A DNA stretch of 64,000 bases from Streptomyces aquilus (GTDB lineage: Bacteria; Actinomycetota; Actinomycetes; Streptomycetales; Streptomycetaceae), in assembly GCF_003955715.1 (NCBI RefSeq), contig NZ_CP034463.1, positions 4,030,001-4,094,000 of the forward strand. The letters are read 5' to 3'. Shown piece after piece: positions 8,120-16,610 of this stretch; within the stretch, counting starts at the first letter, position 1, and every line of letters begins with the position of its first letter. Both the position numbers and the translations under genes were made by a program. The notes beneath the pieces were generated by a model. The model worked only from the letters and a program-made list of their open reading frames with translations, did no database searches and was not told the DNA's origin.

Positions 8120-8971
8120 TCAGAGCTCAGGCGGCTCGCCGGGCTGGAGGTGGAGGACGGCGAGGTATTCGCCGTAGGGCATTTCTTCGTCCACCCATCG
8201 GCTGCCGCCTGCGGAGTCGGGAATCCACATGCCGTCGAGAAGGTACTTGTCGTCGAAGACGGCGACACGGTCTTCTTTCACCGCTGCCGCCATCAGCAGC
8301 TGCATCCCCAACAGCAGCACCGTGGAGGCTTCCTTGACCGTGCAGACCTCGGCGTGCCCCGTGGGGAAGACCTTCCCGTCCGCGTCACTGCCCGGCTCGG
8401 GGATGGGCGCATGGCCCCGGACCGCCATCTCGTGCAGGGCAATCGCCCGAGTCACCGCTGCCGCCACCGACGTGCCAGCGCCCGGCACGCCGTCCGGGGC
8501 ATGCGTCCGCAGATGATTGGCGACCGCATGCGAGTGCACAGGCCACGTATCAGGGTGTTGTTGCAGCCGCTGCTCAGCGGCCTCGACGGCGAGGCCAGGC
8601 TCCGTGGTGTCCGGGTGCAGCAGCCGGACGAATCCTTCGAGTGCTGCGCGCAGGTAGCCGAGACGGACCTGGTGCTGCTGCCACTCCTCCATCATCTCGG
8701 TCCAGACGGCGTCGAAGTCGAGGCCCGCTGAGCACATGCCGCCGTCGTCGTAGGACATGTCGAACGTCACCGTGCGCAGGCCCTGGGCGAGACGCAGCCA
8801 CTTGTAGGCCGTGTCCCAGCCGTTCTGCGCCCCGGGGACTCCTGTGACGGCGGAGGCATGCTCCACCCAGTCGGTGAGTTCACGGACATGGTCCTCGGGC
8901 TCGGACAGCGCGAGGGTGGACAGCGTTCGGTATGAGGGCAGGCAGGAGCCCTCCAGCCGGGTGGTGGTCAT
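8120..8971 (-). CDS. Uncharacterised protein beside PT methyltransferase
   Basis: 283 residues, not recognised. The protein is rich in acidic residues, Trp and Met, with no signal peptide and no obvious membrane segment. Visible stretches include YKWLRLAQGLRTVTFDMSYD near residues 60-80, a helical middle part with VTRAIALHEMAVRG, and a Trp-rich acidic tail. The ATG at 8971 starts MTTTRLEG and lacks a clear Shine-Dalgarno; the frame stays open much further upstream over the neighbouring gene, but that part reads as an out-of-frame shadow. It lies 59 bp downstream of the methyltransferase on the same strand, so they are probably co-transcribed. A role in the same defence locus is guesswork. Confidence 0.6.
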   Translation of the reverse strand: MTTTRLEGSCLPSYRTLSTLALSEPEDHVRELTDWVEHASAVTGVPGAQNGWDTAYKWLRLAQGLRTVTFDMSYDDGGMCSAGLDFDAVWTEMMEEWQQHQVRLGYLRAALEGFVRLLHPDTTEPGLAVEAAEQRLQQHPDTWPVHSHAVANHLRTHAPDGVPGAGTSVAAAVTRAIALHEMAVRGHAPIPEPGSDADGKVFPTGHAEVCTVKEASTVLLLGMQLLMAAAVKEDRVAVFDDKYLLDGMWIPDSAGGSRWVDEEMPYGEYLAVLHLQPGEPPEL

Positions 8972-9030
8972 GGGTGGAGCGTGGCACACGGCACTGACAA
9001 TCACTGCGGTGCCGAGAGCCGGAGCGAGGC

Positions 9031-10473
9031 TCAGGTGCTGGTGGTGCGCCGTACGAGCCTGTGGCCTCGCAACTCCCGCTCGCAGCGGACGAGTTCGCGC
9101 TCCCATCCCTCTTCCGTGCCGATCAGGTGCGGGCTCTCGTAAAGACCGGCGCGAACTTCGGCGTCGGTGAGCCGCCGGTACTTGGGTGCGTCGGGATCGT
9201 CCTCGGCAAGGAACTCGTGCTTGCGGTGCAGCAGGGGACGGTTGGTGGAGTCCGCGTACGAGGTGAAGGAGGACTTGAGGGTCTTCAGGTCGACGGCGTA
9301 CGAGGCCGCGATTCGCGGGTGGGGATCCGTGTCGAACTCGGGGTAGTCGAGCCAGCTGACGCCGCGGCCCTGGTGGCGGAGCTTGACGACGGACCACTCG
9401 CCAGGACGGCCGGCGGCAATGCTCGCGCACTGCTCGTACAGGCGCAGCACGGCCGGGATCCGGTGGAGTGCGCGGCGGTGCACGTACAGGGCGGTCGCGG
9501 TGAACTTGCCGGCGATCGATCCGTTCATCGCCCGGCGGACGTAGGCGTCGTCGCGCAGTTTGAACAGCAGCCGATCCGCTCGGTGGCACGCCTCGGTGTA
9601 CGACGGGAAGAAGGCACGGATGTCCAGTTGAACCGGCAGGGGCAGACTGCTGACCGGGCCTCGGCCGTGAAACAGCTCCAGCGCGAGGAACTGCAGTGTG
9701 TCGAGGGCCCCGCGCTCGGCGCTTCGTTCTACTTTCGCGGGGTCGGCCTCCTGTTCGGCAAGGCGCTTGAGTTCAGCGGGGCGCAGGTGGCCAAGGAGGC
9801 TGATGATGGGCTGTGGCATTTCCTCCAGCTGAGGCATCCTGCCGCGCTGTTCGAAATGAGCGACGACTGAGCTGATCGCCGAGGCGGTGTCCTCGGACGC
9901 CAGCCACCCCCCGTCAGGAGCCACCTGGCGGGCGAGATAACTCAGGCGGGCCGCATCGTCCTTGAACGCGTAAATGATGCCAGGCGCCGCCGACACGCAG
10001 CGGACGCCGGTGGCCTCCTCGACGTAGTCGCGCAGCTCGCCAGCGGCGTAGAGGCGCTGGAAGGTGCGGCGCTGCGTGAGAATGCCGTCGCCGTACTCCG
10101 CGCCTTTGATCTGGTTGCGCTCCCACCTCAACCGCGCGGACACGACCAGCACCGATTTGGCGAGGTCCCAGGCTCGTAGGAGCGTCTCGCGTCGTTCGGC
10201 GGGATTCTCAATGACGTTCAGGACGTAGGTGAGAAGGACCACTTCGGCCGGCTCACGCCGCCCGTCCGGGAAGTGGACCGGGTCCCACCCTGCGGCATCG
10301 AGGCCGAGGTGCTGCAGTGCCCTAACATCGCCGCCACGTCCACACCCGTAGTCCAGTACTCCCGTGTCGGGTTCCAGCTGGAGGTCACCGACGGCGCGAC
10401 GAGCCGGCAGCGAGAGGCCGACTCGGCCGATCGCGGTCTGATGCCTCTGGCTGCTCCAAAGCTGCTGTGTCAT
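9031..10473 (-). CDS. DNA phosphorothioation-associated putative methyltransferase
   Basis: 480 residues. The N-terminal half is a class I methyltransferase with the SAM-binding motif DYGCGRGGD (41-49). The C-terminal half (SLPLPVQLDIRAFFPSYTEA, then VVKLRHQGRGVSWLDYP) matches what I remember of TIGR04096, a family defined by co-occurrence with dnd genes. ATG at 10473 has GGGGA just upstream and gives the usual 'TxIGRxxLSLPARRA' opening; the frame is open back to 10533. Its substrate is unknown. It is an independent sign that this region is a phosphorothioation locus. Confidence 0.85.
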   Translation of the reverse strand: MTQQLWSSQRHQTAIGRVGLSLPARRAVGDLQLEPDTGVLDYGCGRGGDVRALQHLGLDAAGWDPVHFPDGRREPAEVVLLTYVLNVIENPAERRETLLRAWDLAKSVLVVSARLRWERNQIKGAEYGDGILTQRRTFQRLYAAGELRDYVEEATGVRCVSAAPGIIYAFKDDAARLSYLARQVAPDGGWLASEDTASAISSVVAHFEQRGRMPQLEEMPQPIISLLGHLRPAELKRLAEQEADPAKVERSAERGALDTLQFLALELFHGRGPVSSLPLPVQLDIRAFFPSYTEACHRADRLLFKLRDDAYVRRAMNGSIAGKFTATALYVHRRALHRIPAVLRLYEQCASIAAGRPGEWSVVKLRHQGRGVSWLDYPEFDTDPHPRIAASYAVDLKTLKSSFTSYADSTNRPLLHRKHEFLAEDDPDAPKYRRLTDAEVRAGLYESPHLIGTEEGWERELVRCERELRGHRLVRRTTST

Positions 10474-10731
10474 CGGCGTCCCCTGATTCCACGGACAGGC
10501 CAGCATGCGACAGCACCGAACCTTAACTGACACCCGATCCAGCGACCCGGCTTACGCGGAGTCGCACCTCCCAGCTGACCTCGGGTGACGCCGCTCTCAT
10601 CACGATTGCGGGCGTGGCGGGTCGTCCACGTGACGAGGCCGAAGGGCCTGCCCGGGTTACGCCTGAAGCCGGCAGGAGGGCGCGACGGCCGCGCAGGTGG
10701 CCCGGATCTCCGAAGAGGTGTGCCGCTCGCT

Positions 10732-11211
10732 TCAGCGCAGGGTGATGGGGCGCTTGGGCACGCCGTTGGCGAGTAGCCCGGCAACCAGGCCGAGGAGGCC
10801 GTCGGGATAGATCGTCTCTGGCGTCTCCCGCAGTTCTTGCAGCGTCCACCAGCGGTGGGCCTGAATGTTGTCGGGCTGAGTGGCTCGGGCAGGGTCGGCA
10901 TCCGCGGGCTCAAGGTGGGCGAGAAAGTACCGCTCAACCTGTCGGACTGCCCGCCCGCCGACGGTTTGCTCCTGGCTGCGCTGGGCCAACTGCGTGCCTA
11001 GCGCGACGTTCTTTTCATCGACGCCGAGTTCTTCGCGCAGTTCGCGGAGCGCGGCAGCAGCGTGGTCCTCCCCTGCCTCCAGGGCGCCGCCGGGGGTGGC
11101 CCAGTAGCTTCCGCCCTCGTCGTGGTGGTGCAGCAGCAGGACCCGCTGGGCATCGTCGAGGGCGACGACGCGGGCGGCTTCCCGCAAGGGTGGGCTGATC
11201 ATGCCGCCCAT
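10732..11211 (-). CDS. NUDIX hydrolase
   Basis: About 159 residues. The NUDIX box is complete: GGALEAGED followed by LRELREELGV, giving the Gx5Ex7REUxEExGU pattern that binds the metal. It presumably hydrolyses a nucleoside diphosphate derivative; the substrate cannot be read from the sequence. The start is either ATG 11211 or ATG 11202 (MISPPLREAARVV); both lack a well-spaced Shine-Dalgarno. The upstream 200 bp is the divergent intergenic region shared with the phosphotransferase-like gene at 11412. A second NUDIX gene lies 1 kb away, but the two are not close copies. Confidence 0.85.
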   Translation of the reverse strand: MGGMISPPLREAARVVALDDAQRVLLLHHHDEGGSYWATPGGALEAGEDHAAAALRELREELGVDEKNVALGTQLAQRSQEQTVGGRAVRQVERYFLAHLEPADADPARATQPDNIQAHRWWTLQELRETPETIYPDGLLGLVAGLLANGVPKRPITLR

Positions 11212-11411
11212 TGTGGCGTTCAGGCCCTCTCTCGACGAGACGGTCCCCCACTCACACGGTGTTCTGAACTCTTGCCGGGAAGGGCGCGAGTGCGTGGGCA
11301 GGTGCGTGCAGCCCGGCCGCACGGAGGACGTCAACACCTGGCGCAGCCGGACAGAGCGAGATGCCCGAATATCTCGGGATCCAACCCCGTGTGGTTGTTA
11401 CGGTCCCGTAC

Positions 11412-12296
11412 ATGACGCTGCCTGTGACTCGTGCTGTTGATCTGCGCAGGGAATCGCTCGATGGAGTGCTGGACCGTGTGGAGCGGTCGCTGCAGGTGCG
11501 TCTCGATCGGGAGACAGTGGTGTGCAAGCGCCGTACCGTCGGGGCTCGGACGGACCGCGACAGTTGGGTGCGCGTCGAGCGGCGGGGGTTCGACCGGATC
11601 GGGGCACAGGGGTGGAATGGCCCTGAATCCGCTGCTGTCCTGAGCGGGGTCGTCATGCCCTCGTGGTACGCAGGGTTCTCGTGGCGCGAGCCGGGTGAAC
11701 CGGTGATGTGGCGGGCGGACGAGATGGAACTGGTCAACGCCGCGCCTGTCGGGCAAGCCGCTCCTGTGATCGAAGATCCTCGTCTCCCGGATGCGTGGTG
11801 GTCCGCGCTGAACGCTTCCCTAGACGCGCTCGCTACCCAGTCCGCACCCCGTGTCGCCACGCCGGACACCGAAACCATCACGCAGGAGCTGGTGACAAGA
11901 ACTCTTGGGGAGGTCTTTCCCGAGGTGACCGACACCATGGTGGAGGAGTGGCGGCCGGCCCATGCCGACCTGACGTGGGCGAACGTGACCGGCCCGGAGT
12001 TCTGCATGATCGACTGGGAGGACTGGGGCATGGCGCCACGCGGACTGGACGCGGCAACGCTATGGGGCTGTTCCCTCGCCCTCCCGGCCCTGGCGGAGCG
12101 TGTGTGGAGCGAGCGTCGGCCGGACTTGGAGAGCAGGTCCGGCCTGCTGATGGCTCTGTTCTTCTGCGCGAAGGTCGCAGGGCCGCACGCGCATCCCGAG
12201 GATCCTCGGCTGGAGCCGGCCAGGAAGGAAGCTGCGCGACTCATTGCTGAGCTTGGCGAGGTCGGGCAACGCCCCCACGGCAGCCGCCCGCACTGA
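11412..12296 (+). CDS. Aminoglycoside phosphotransferase-like protein
   Basis: 294 residues from ATG 11412 (MTLPVTRAV); an in-frame ATG at 11361 is the alternative. The C-terminal half carries the kinase-like signature: HADLTWANV (catalytic loop with Asp and Asn) and CMIDWEDWG (metal-binding Asp). The N-terminal lobe is poorly conserved. Such proteins in Streptomyces phosphorylate small molecules or have no known substrate; antibiotic resistance should not be assumed. It converges on a NUDIX gene with only 3 bp between stops. No Shine-Dalgarno precedes either start. Confidence 0.75.
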   Translation: MTLPVTRAVDLRRESLDGVLDRVERSLQVRLDRETVVCKRRTVGARTDRDSWVRVERRGFDRIGAQGWNGPESAAVLSGVVMPSWYAGFSWREPGEPVMWRADEMELVNAAPVGQAAPVIEDPRLPDAWWSALNASLDALATQSAPRVATPDTETITQELVTRTLGEVFPEVTDTMVEEWRPAHADLTWANVTGPEFCMIDWEDWGMAPRGLDAATLWGCSLALPALAERVWSERRPDLESRSGLLMALFFCAKVAGPHAHPEDPRLEPARKEAARLIAELGEVGQRPHGSRPH

Positions 12297-12299
12297 CCG

Positions 12300-12755
12300 T
12301 CATCCGGCCTCTGGCCAACCGTCGAACGAAAGGATCGGGCCCCCGTCCAGGTACCGCTGCACGGCGACCAGGGTCGTGTGCGTGAAGGGCTGCGGAAGGT
12401 CGTCCGGAGGCACCCAGGCGATGGTGTCGTGCTTGTGCGGTTCCGCATTGTGGGGAGTTCCGCTCCACCGGTCGGTATGGAAGATCAGGGCCATGAACAT
12501 CCCCGGGACCTCCGCTCCCCAGGAGCCATGGACCACGTGGACGAGACGCAGGTCCGCCTCGGCAACCACGACGCCTGTCTCCTCCTTCAGTTCCCGTACC
12601 GCAGTCGCGGTGATCGGTTCCCGGGGCTCGCCCTTGCCGCTGGGAACATCCCACTCGCCAGGCGCGAAATCCAAATGGTGGCCCCGCCGCAGGATGAGGA
12701 GTCTGCCGCTGTCAGGATCCGTGACGAGAACAGCAGCGATGAGCCGCGTCGTCAT
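12300..12755 (-). CDS. NUDIX hydrolase (ADP-ribose/8-oxo-dGTP type)
   Basis: 151 residues from ATG 12755 (MTTRLIAAVLV, preceded by GGAAGAG). A TTG at 12800 with GGAGGAAGG eight bases upstream is a serious alternative and would add 15 residues. The NUDIX box reads GKGEPREPI then VRELKEETGV and is complete. The protein contains FAPGEWDVPSG just before it, like other nucleotide-pool NUDIX enzymes. It faces the phosphotransferase-like gene tail to tail. Confidence 0.82.
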   Translation of the reverse strand: MTTRLIAAVLVTDPDSGRLLILRRGHHLDFAPGEWDVPSGKGEPREPITATAVRELKEETGVVVAEADLRLVHVVHGSWGAEVPGMFMALIFHTDRWSGTPHNAEPHKHDTIAWVPPDDLPQPFTHTTLVAVQRYLDGGPILSFDGWPEAG

Positions 12756-13100
12756 CGGTTCGCTCTTCCACCGGGCCGCCGGCGGATCGGACTCAGTCAA
12801 ATCGCCTTCCTCCAAACGATCTCAAAGCGTGGGAGCGATGCCCAACGCAGGAGACCGGTCAGTCTGCCGCAGAAGCCGTACGGTTCGCCTCGGCGTTTCG
12901 CGGCACGAACGCCCGCTGGTCGCCTTTCTCCACGCAACGCGCCGCTGACGGCAGGCGCCGAACAAACGCGCTCAGCATGAGCGTCAACCGTGACTGACCA
13001 ACCCTCGGAACGTCGGCCACTGACGTGGCCGAGAAGGCCCTCTTGGCCACCTGTCGGACCGCTTCCACACTGACCGGAAGATCACGAACGAGGGGGCGCG
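12756..13100. other. Intergenic region upstream of Mrr-like gene
   Basis: 345 bp between the divergent NUDIX and Mrr-like genes. It holds the Shine-Dalgarno and alternative TTG start of the NUDIX gene, and a 20-bp palindrome TCGGCCAC-TGAC-GTGGCCGA at 13013-13032, about 70 bp before the Mrr-like start, which may be an operator. A 92-codon minus-strand reading frame here was considered and rejected. Confidence 0.4.
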
Positions 13101-13808
13101 ATGGCTGCAAAAAGGAGACGCCGCAGTAAGGCCACACGACACCGCGAAGCCAAGCAGCGCATCAGTTTCGCGACGGCCGTCGTGGCAGCGGTCCTGTTCG
13201 TGCTGTGGCAGTCCCCCTGGCTCCTGATCAGCATCCTGTGCGCCACCGCGCTCGCCGGCCTGGGATGGATGCTGTGGAAGGCACACCTGCGGGAGCAGAC
13301 GGGGGACCGCGCCTGGCGCGAGCAGAACCGGCGCATGGAACTCGAACGCTCCATGGCCACCATCGACGCCATGAGCTGGCAGGACTTCGAGCACTACGTC
13401 GCCGAACTGTGCCGCCGCGACGGCTGCACCAACGTCACCGTCACCGGAGGATCGGGCGATCTCGGAGCAGACGTCGTTGGCACACTTCCCGATGGCCGGC
13501 ACCTGGTGGCCCAGGTCAAGCACTACGCACCCCACCGGTACATCCCCAGCGGGGACATGCAGAAGTTCGTCGGCACCGCGAAACTCGAGCACAAAGCGGA
13601 TGTGGCGCTGTTCGTCGCCACCTGCCCGTTCGGGAAAGCCGCCCGAGACCTCGCTGTGCGGCACGACATCATCGCCATCAGCCGCGACCTGTTCGGCGCC
13701 TGGAACAGCGGCGCACCCCTGGAATCCCTGCTCCCACTTAACGGGGCCGGCGACGGGCCGCGCCGGAAGCCGAACACCAGCCGCGAGCCGGAGGCGGGCA
13801 CCGCATAG
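13101..13808 (+). CDS. Membrane-anchored Mrr-like restriction endonuclease
   Basis: 235 residues. A very basic N-terminus (MAAKRRRRSK) leads into two membrane segments (about 23-36 and 40-54), then a soluble Mrr-cat domain: MSWQDFEHYVAELCRRDG (from 91), TGGSGDLGADVVG and HLVAQVKHY. The D...QxK pattern is the PD-(D/E)XK active site of the type IV restriction/Mrr family. ATG 13101 has GAGGGGG upstream. Members with N-terminal membrane helices are common in actinobacteria and not well understood. Its closeness to the phosphorothioation genes fits a defence-rich region, but no operon link is visible. Confidence 0.85.
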   Translation: MAAKRRRRSKATRHREAKQRISFATAVVAAVLFVLWQSPWLLISILCATALAGLGWMLWKAHLREQTGDRAWREQNRRMELERSMATIDAMSWQDFEHYVAELCRRDGCTNVTVTGGSGDLGADVVGTLPDGRHLVAQVKHYAPHRYIPSGDMQKFVGTAKLEHKADVALFVATCPFGKAARDLAVRHDIIAISRDLFGAWNSGAPLESLLPLNGAGDGPRRKPNTSREPEAGTA

Positions 13809-13877
13809 AACCGCCCGGGTGGCGGTGTATACCTGACTACCCCACGACCCGGGCACCTCACTCTTGCGTGAACGCGC

Positions 13878-15200
13878 CTACGGGGTCAGGCGGTTCGGGC
13901 CGCGGAACAAGAACGTGGCCTCACGGATCGAGTCCAGGCCGAGCATCACCATCAGCACGCGGCCCAGCCCCATGCCCAGACCGCCATGCGGTGGGCAGCC
14001 GTAGCGGAAGGCGTTCAGATACTCCTGCAGCGGCTCGGTGCTCATGCCCTTCCCAGCGGCCTGCTTGACCAGCACGTCGTAGCGGTGCTCGCGTTGCGCA
14101 CCGGTGGTGATCTCCAGCCCCTTCCACAGAAGGTCGAAGCTCAGCGTGAGGTCCGGCCGGTCCGCGGAGCGCATGTGGTAGAAGGGCCGGATGCTCGTCG
14201 GGTAGTGCGTGATGAACACGAACTCGTGGCCGGTCTGCTCCTTGATGTGCGCCGCAACGCCACGCTCACCCTCGGGGTCAAGGTCCTCCTTCCTCCCCTC
14301 CAGGTCCCAGCCCTTGGCGCGCAAGACCTCCTGAGCCTCGGCCATGGTGATGCGTGGGAACGGCACCTGAGGTGCGGTCACCTCGACCCCGAACACCTCG
14401 CGGATCGCTTCACCGTGTTGCTCGGCGACTTTGGCCAGGCCGTGCGCGAGCAGGCGCTCCTCGAAGCGCATAACGTCCTCGACGTCTGTGATCCATGCCA
14501 GCTCCACGTCCACGCCGGTGAACTCCGTCGCGTGCCGGGACGTGAACGACGGCTCCGCGCGGAACACAGGGCCGATCTCGAAGACCTTGTCAATGCCGGC
14601 GGCGATCGCCATCTGCTTGAAGAACTGCGGCGACTGCGCCAGGTAGGCGGAGCGGCCGAAGTAGCCGAGCTCGAATACCTCAGCGCCTGACTCGGAGGCC
14701 GTGTCCATGAGTTTGGGGGTGTGCATCTCTGTGCAGCCCTGGCTGTAGGCGTACTCGCGCATGCCCTGCTCGAAGGTGGTCTGCGTCGCGAACAGCAGCT
14801 GTGCCTCGGGGCGGATCCGTACGTCGAGGAACCGCCAGTCCAGACGGTGCTCGAGGCCGGTCTGCTCGTCGATCGGGAGCGGCGTCTCAGCCCGGTTCAG
14901 CACCTCAACACTTTCGGGGATGAGCTCCAGGCCGCCGAGCTTCACGATCGCGTTGTCGACCACCCGCCCAGTGATGCGGACCGCGGACTCGGCAGTCAGA
15001 TTTTCCAGGGCAGCCTCGGTTTCGTCGCCCTCACCGCCACGCCGATGGGTGACCTGCACCATGCCGGTGTGGTCGCGTACGACTACGAATTGCATCCTGG
15101 CCTGCAGCCGGAGCGTGTTCACCCATCCGGAGACAGAAACGGTCTCACCTACGTGTTGCCGCAGCTCAGAGACCAATACACGGCTAGTCGTGTGGATCAT
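13878..15200 (-). CDS. aspS: Aspartyl-tRNA synthetase, archaeal-type (second copy)
   Basis: 440 residues, a class IIb synthetase charging tRNA-Asp (perhaps also tRNA-Asn). It has the N-terminal OB-fold (VSGWVNTLRLQARMQFVVVRD), motif 2 around FRAEPSFTSRHATEFTG, and motif 3 GLGMGLGRVLM near the end. It lacks the GAD insertion of the about 590-residue bacterial AspRS and so belongs to the short archaeal/eukaryotic type. Streptomyces normally have the bacterial enzyme too, so this is probably an accessory copy, perhaps a resistant enzyme. ATG 15200 is fixed by GGAGGG five bases upstream and by the T-box leader; the longer frame to 15305 would be translated from riboswitch sequence. The neighbouring serS remnant hints at other synthetase genes once here. 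Confidence 0.9.
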   Translation of the reverse strand: MIHTTSRVLVSELRQHVGETVSVSGWVNTLRLQARMQFVVVRDHTGMVQVTHRRGGEGDETEAALENLTAESAVRITGRVVDNAIVKLGGLELIPESVEVLNRAETPLPIDEQTGLEHRLDWRFLDVRIRPEAQLLFATQTTFEQGMREYAYSQGCTEMHTPKLMDTASESGAEVFELGYFGRSAYLAQSPQFFKQMAIAAGIDKVFEIGPVFRAEPSFTSRHATEFTGVDVELAWITDVEDVMRFEERLLAHGLAKVAEQHGEAIREVFGVEVTAPQVPFPRITMAEAQEVLRAKGWDLEGRKEDLDPEGERGVAAHIKEQTGHEFVFITHYPTSIRPFYHMRSADRPDLTLSFDLLWKGLEITTGAQREHRYDVLVKQAAGKGMSTEPLQEYLNAFRYGCPPHGGLGMGLGRVLMVMLGLDSIREATFLFRGPNRLTP

Positions 15201-15463
15201 CGCAGCCCTCCAAGGGGCGTCGTCATGATCCCTTGGGAGCGTGGGCGAGAAGGGTACTCGCGGTGCCACCACGCCTTTGCCACCACCAGACAGAGGCGGC
15301 CTCATTCATGCCCGATGACGGGGGCCAGCCGGCGGGGCATTAGGCCACAGGGGCCGTTCCTCCCCGCGCTCAGGAGGGTCTTCACCAAAGGGCGCGAGAC
15401 CGCCTTCACAGCTATGGGCAGCTCTCTCTGCTCGCGTGATCCCGCGGCTACTCGTCTCCTTCG
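15201..15463 (-). promoter_or_regulatory. T-box riboswitch, Asp (GAC) specifier, translational type
   Basis: Reading leftward: GGAGACGAGTAG (about 15459-15448), the AG-rich bulge AGAGAGAGC (15429-15421), then GGTGAA-GAC-CCTCCTGAGC, where actinobacterial ileS leaders as I remember them have the Ile codon ATC; here it is GAC (15380-15378). The T-box GTGGTGGCACCGCG lies at about 15272-15258; its TGGC would pair with a GCCA tRNA end, fitting the G73 discriminator of tRNA-Asp. Downstream, CTCCCAAGGG (15239-15230) can pair with CCCTTGGAG (15216-15208), hiding the Shine-Dalgarno. Uncharged tRNA-Asp should therefore release translation of the synthetase. Confidence 0.85.
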
Positions 15464-15647
15464 ACGCGTTGCATCCAGGATAGAAGGGCGTCAAATGCGG
15501 CTGCAACAAGTAATCAGATGGGTGCTGCTCTTCCAGAGTGACCAAGGCCATCACGCGGTGAAGTCGTATCCGTCCTGGCGGCGGGCGTGGCTCCGGTGCC
15601 TACAAAAAGGCCGTACCCGGGTCAGGTTACGGCAGTAAGTTGTGCTG

Positions 15648-16286
15648 ATGACCGAATCCCCGCCGCCCGGCGGCGCTGTGCTCGATGTGGACGAACTGGA
15701 GGCCCGCTGGGCGGACGCCTGGCGTCCGGAACAAGTCGCGGAGCGGTTGGACGGGGTCGGTGCGCCCTGGTGCGTCGCGGCCGGGTGGGCGCTGGATCTG
15801 TTCCGCGGGCAGGAGTCGCGGCCGCACGGCGATCTGGAGATCGCGGTGCCCGCGGCGGGGTTCCCGGAGATTCGGCACCGCTTCCCCGAGTACGTGTTTG
15901 ACGCGGTGGGTTCGGGGCGGGTCTGGCCGAGCGCGGGAACTGAGGAGCTGGCGGCCACGCACCAGACCTGGCTGCGGGATCCGGCGAGCGGTCAGTTCCT
16001 GTTTGACGTCTTCCGTGAGCCGCACGAGGGCGGGGCATGGATCTGCCGACGGGACGAGAGGCTGCGGCTGCCATACGACGCGATCATTGAGCGAACGGTT
16101 GACGGGATCCCGTACCTGGTACCGGAGTTGGTGCTGCTGTTTAAAGCGAAGGCGGCACGACCCAAGGATCAGGCAGACTTCGACGGGGTGCTGCCGCTGC
16201 TGGGCCGGGCGCGGCGGGATGTCCTTAGTAGGTGGCTGGAGCTCGTCCACCCCGGACATCCGTGGCTGGCGGAGCTGACGAGGTGA
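15648..16286 (+). CDS. Aminoglycoside nucleotidyltransferase-like protein
   Basis: 212 residues with the minimal nucleotidyltransferase pattern: AAGWALDLFRGQES (about 43-56) followed by RPHGDLEIAVP, where the Asp/Glu pair would bind metal. This resembles LinB/ANT(2'')-type and related 'nucleotidyltransferase domain' proteins that are widespread in Streptomyces. A later VPELVLLFKAKA helix is typical of the same family. ATG 15648 has no Shine-Dalgarno, and a GTG at 15642 is possible. The gene is divergent from the T-box/AspRS unit. The acceptor substrate is unknown. Confidence 0.75.
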   Translation: MTESPPPGGAVLDVDELEARWADAWRPEQVAERLDGVGAPWCVAAGWALDLFRGQESRPHGDLEIAVPAAGFPEIRHRFPEYVFDAVGSGRVWPSAGTEELAATHQTWLRDPASGQFLFDVFREPHEGGAWICRRDERLRLPYDAIIERTVDGIPYLVPELVLLFKAKAARPKDQADFDGVLPLLGRARRDVLSRWLELVHPGHPWLAELTR

Positions 16287-16431
16287 GTGGCGCAGGTCGC
16301 GCCAGAGGATGGCCAAGGACCATGCAGCCGGCGAGGACTGGCTGGCCGAGCACGTCCTGATCGTGCTTGCCGCTCCTCGTCCCCGCTCACGGCCGCCGGA
16401 GTGGTCAGCGTGCTGCGACCGGAGGATCAGG

Positions 16432-16610
16432 ACGTTGTGCATGACCCACTTGCGCAACATCCCGAGCACCACGACGGTGCCGTCAGGCTGCTGATGTTGT
16501 TCGAGGATCGCCGGTAGGAATCTGCTGATCGCAAGGCCGGAGGCGTTCAGCGTGTGGACGATCCGGCTACACGCTGTGACTCTTCGTAGGAACGACGAGG
16601 TGCCCCGTGA
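16432..16610 (-). pseudogene. Seryl-tRNA synthetase C-terminal remnant
   Basis: Reading the minus strand from 16610, the frame gives RIVHTLNASGLAISRFL then AILEQHQQPDGTVVV and LRKWV. This is the C-terminal motif 3 region of SerRS (typical: HTLNGSGLAVGR...ENHQQADGSVxVPExLRPYM). An in-frame TGA at 16613-16611 precedes it, no catalytic domain is found upstream, and the natural SerRS stop is missing. The rest of 16287-16806 shows nothing else I can support. It is a decayed fragment, perhaps of a free-standing SerRS paralogue. Confidence 0.65.

Noticed and set aside
12859..13137. 92-codon minus-strand reading frame with protein-like stretches upstream of the Mrr-like gene
   Set aside because: It overlaps the start and Shine-Dalgarno of the well-supported Mrr-like gene, has no ribosome binding site and no family match I know.
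15201..15305. Upstream extension of the AspRS reading frame to 15305
   Set aside because: This stretch is the T-box and Shine-Dalgarno sequestering stem; the ATG at 15200 has the real ribosome binding site.
16287..16500. Possible transposase remnant after the nucleotidyltransferase
   Set aside because: The minus-strand frame reads as a seryl-tRNA synthetase C-terminus; no DDE motif or terminal repeats are visible.
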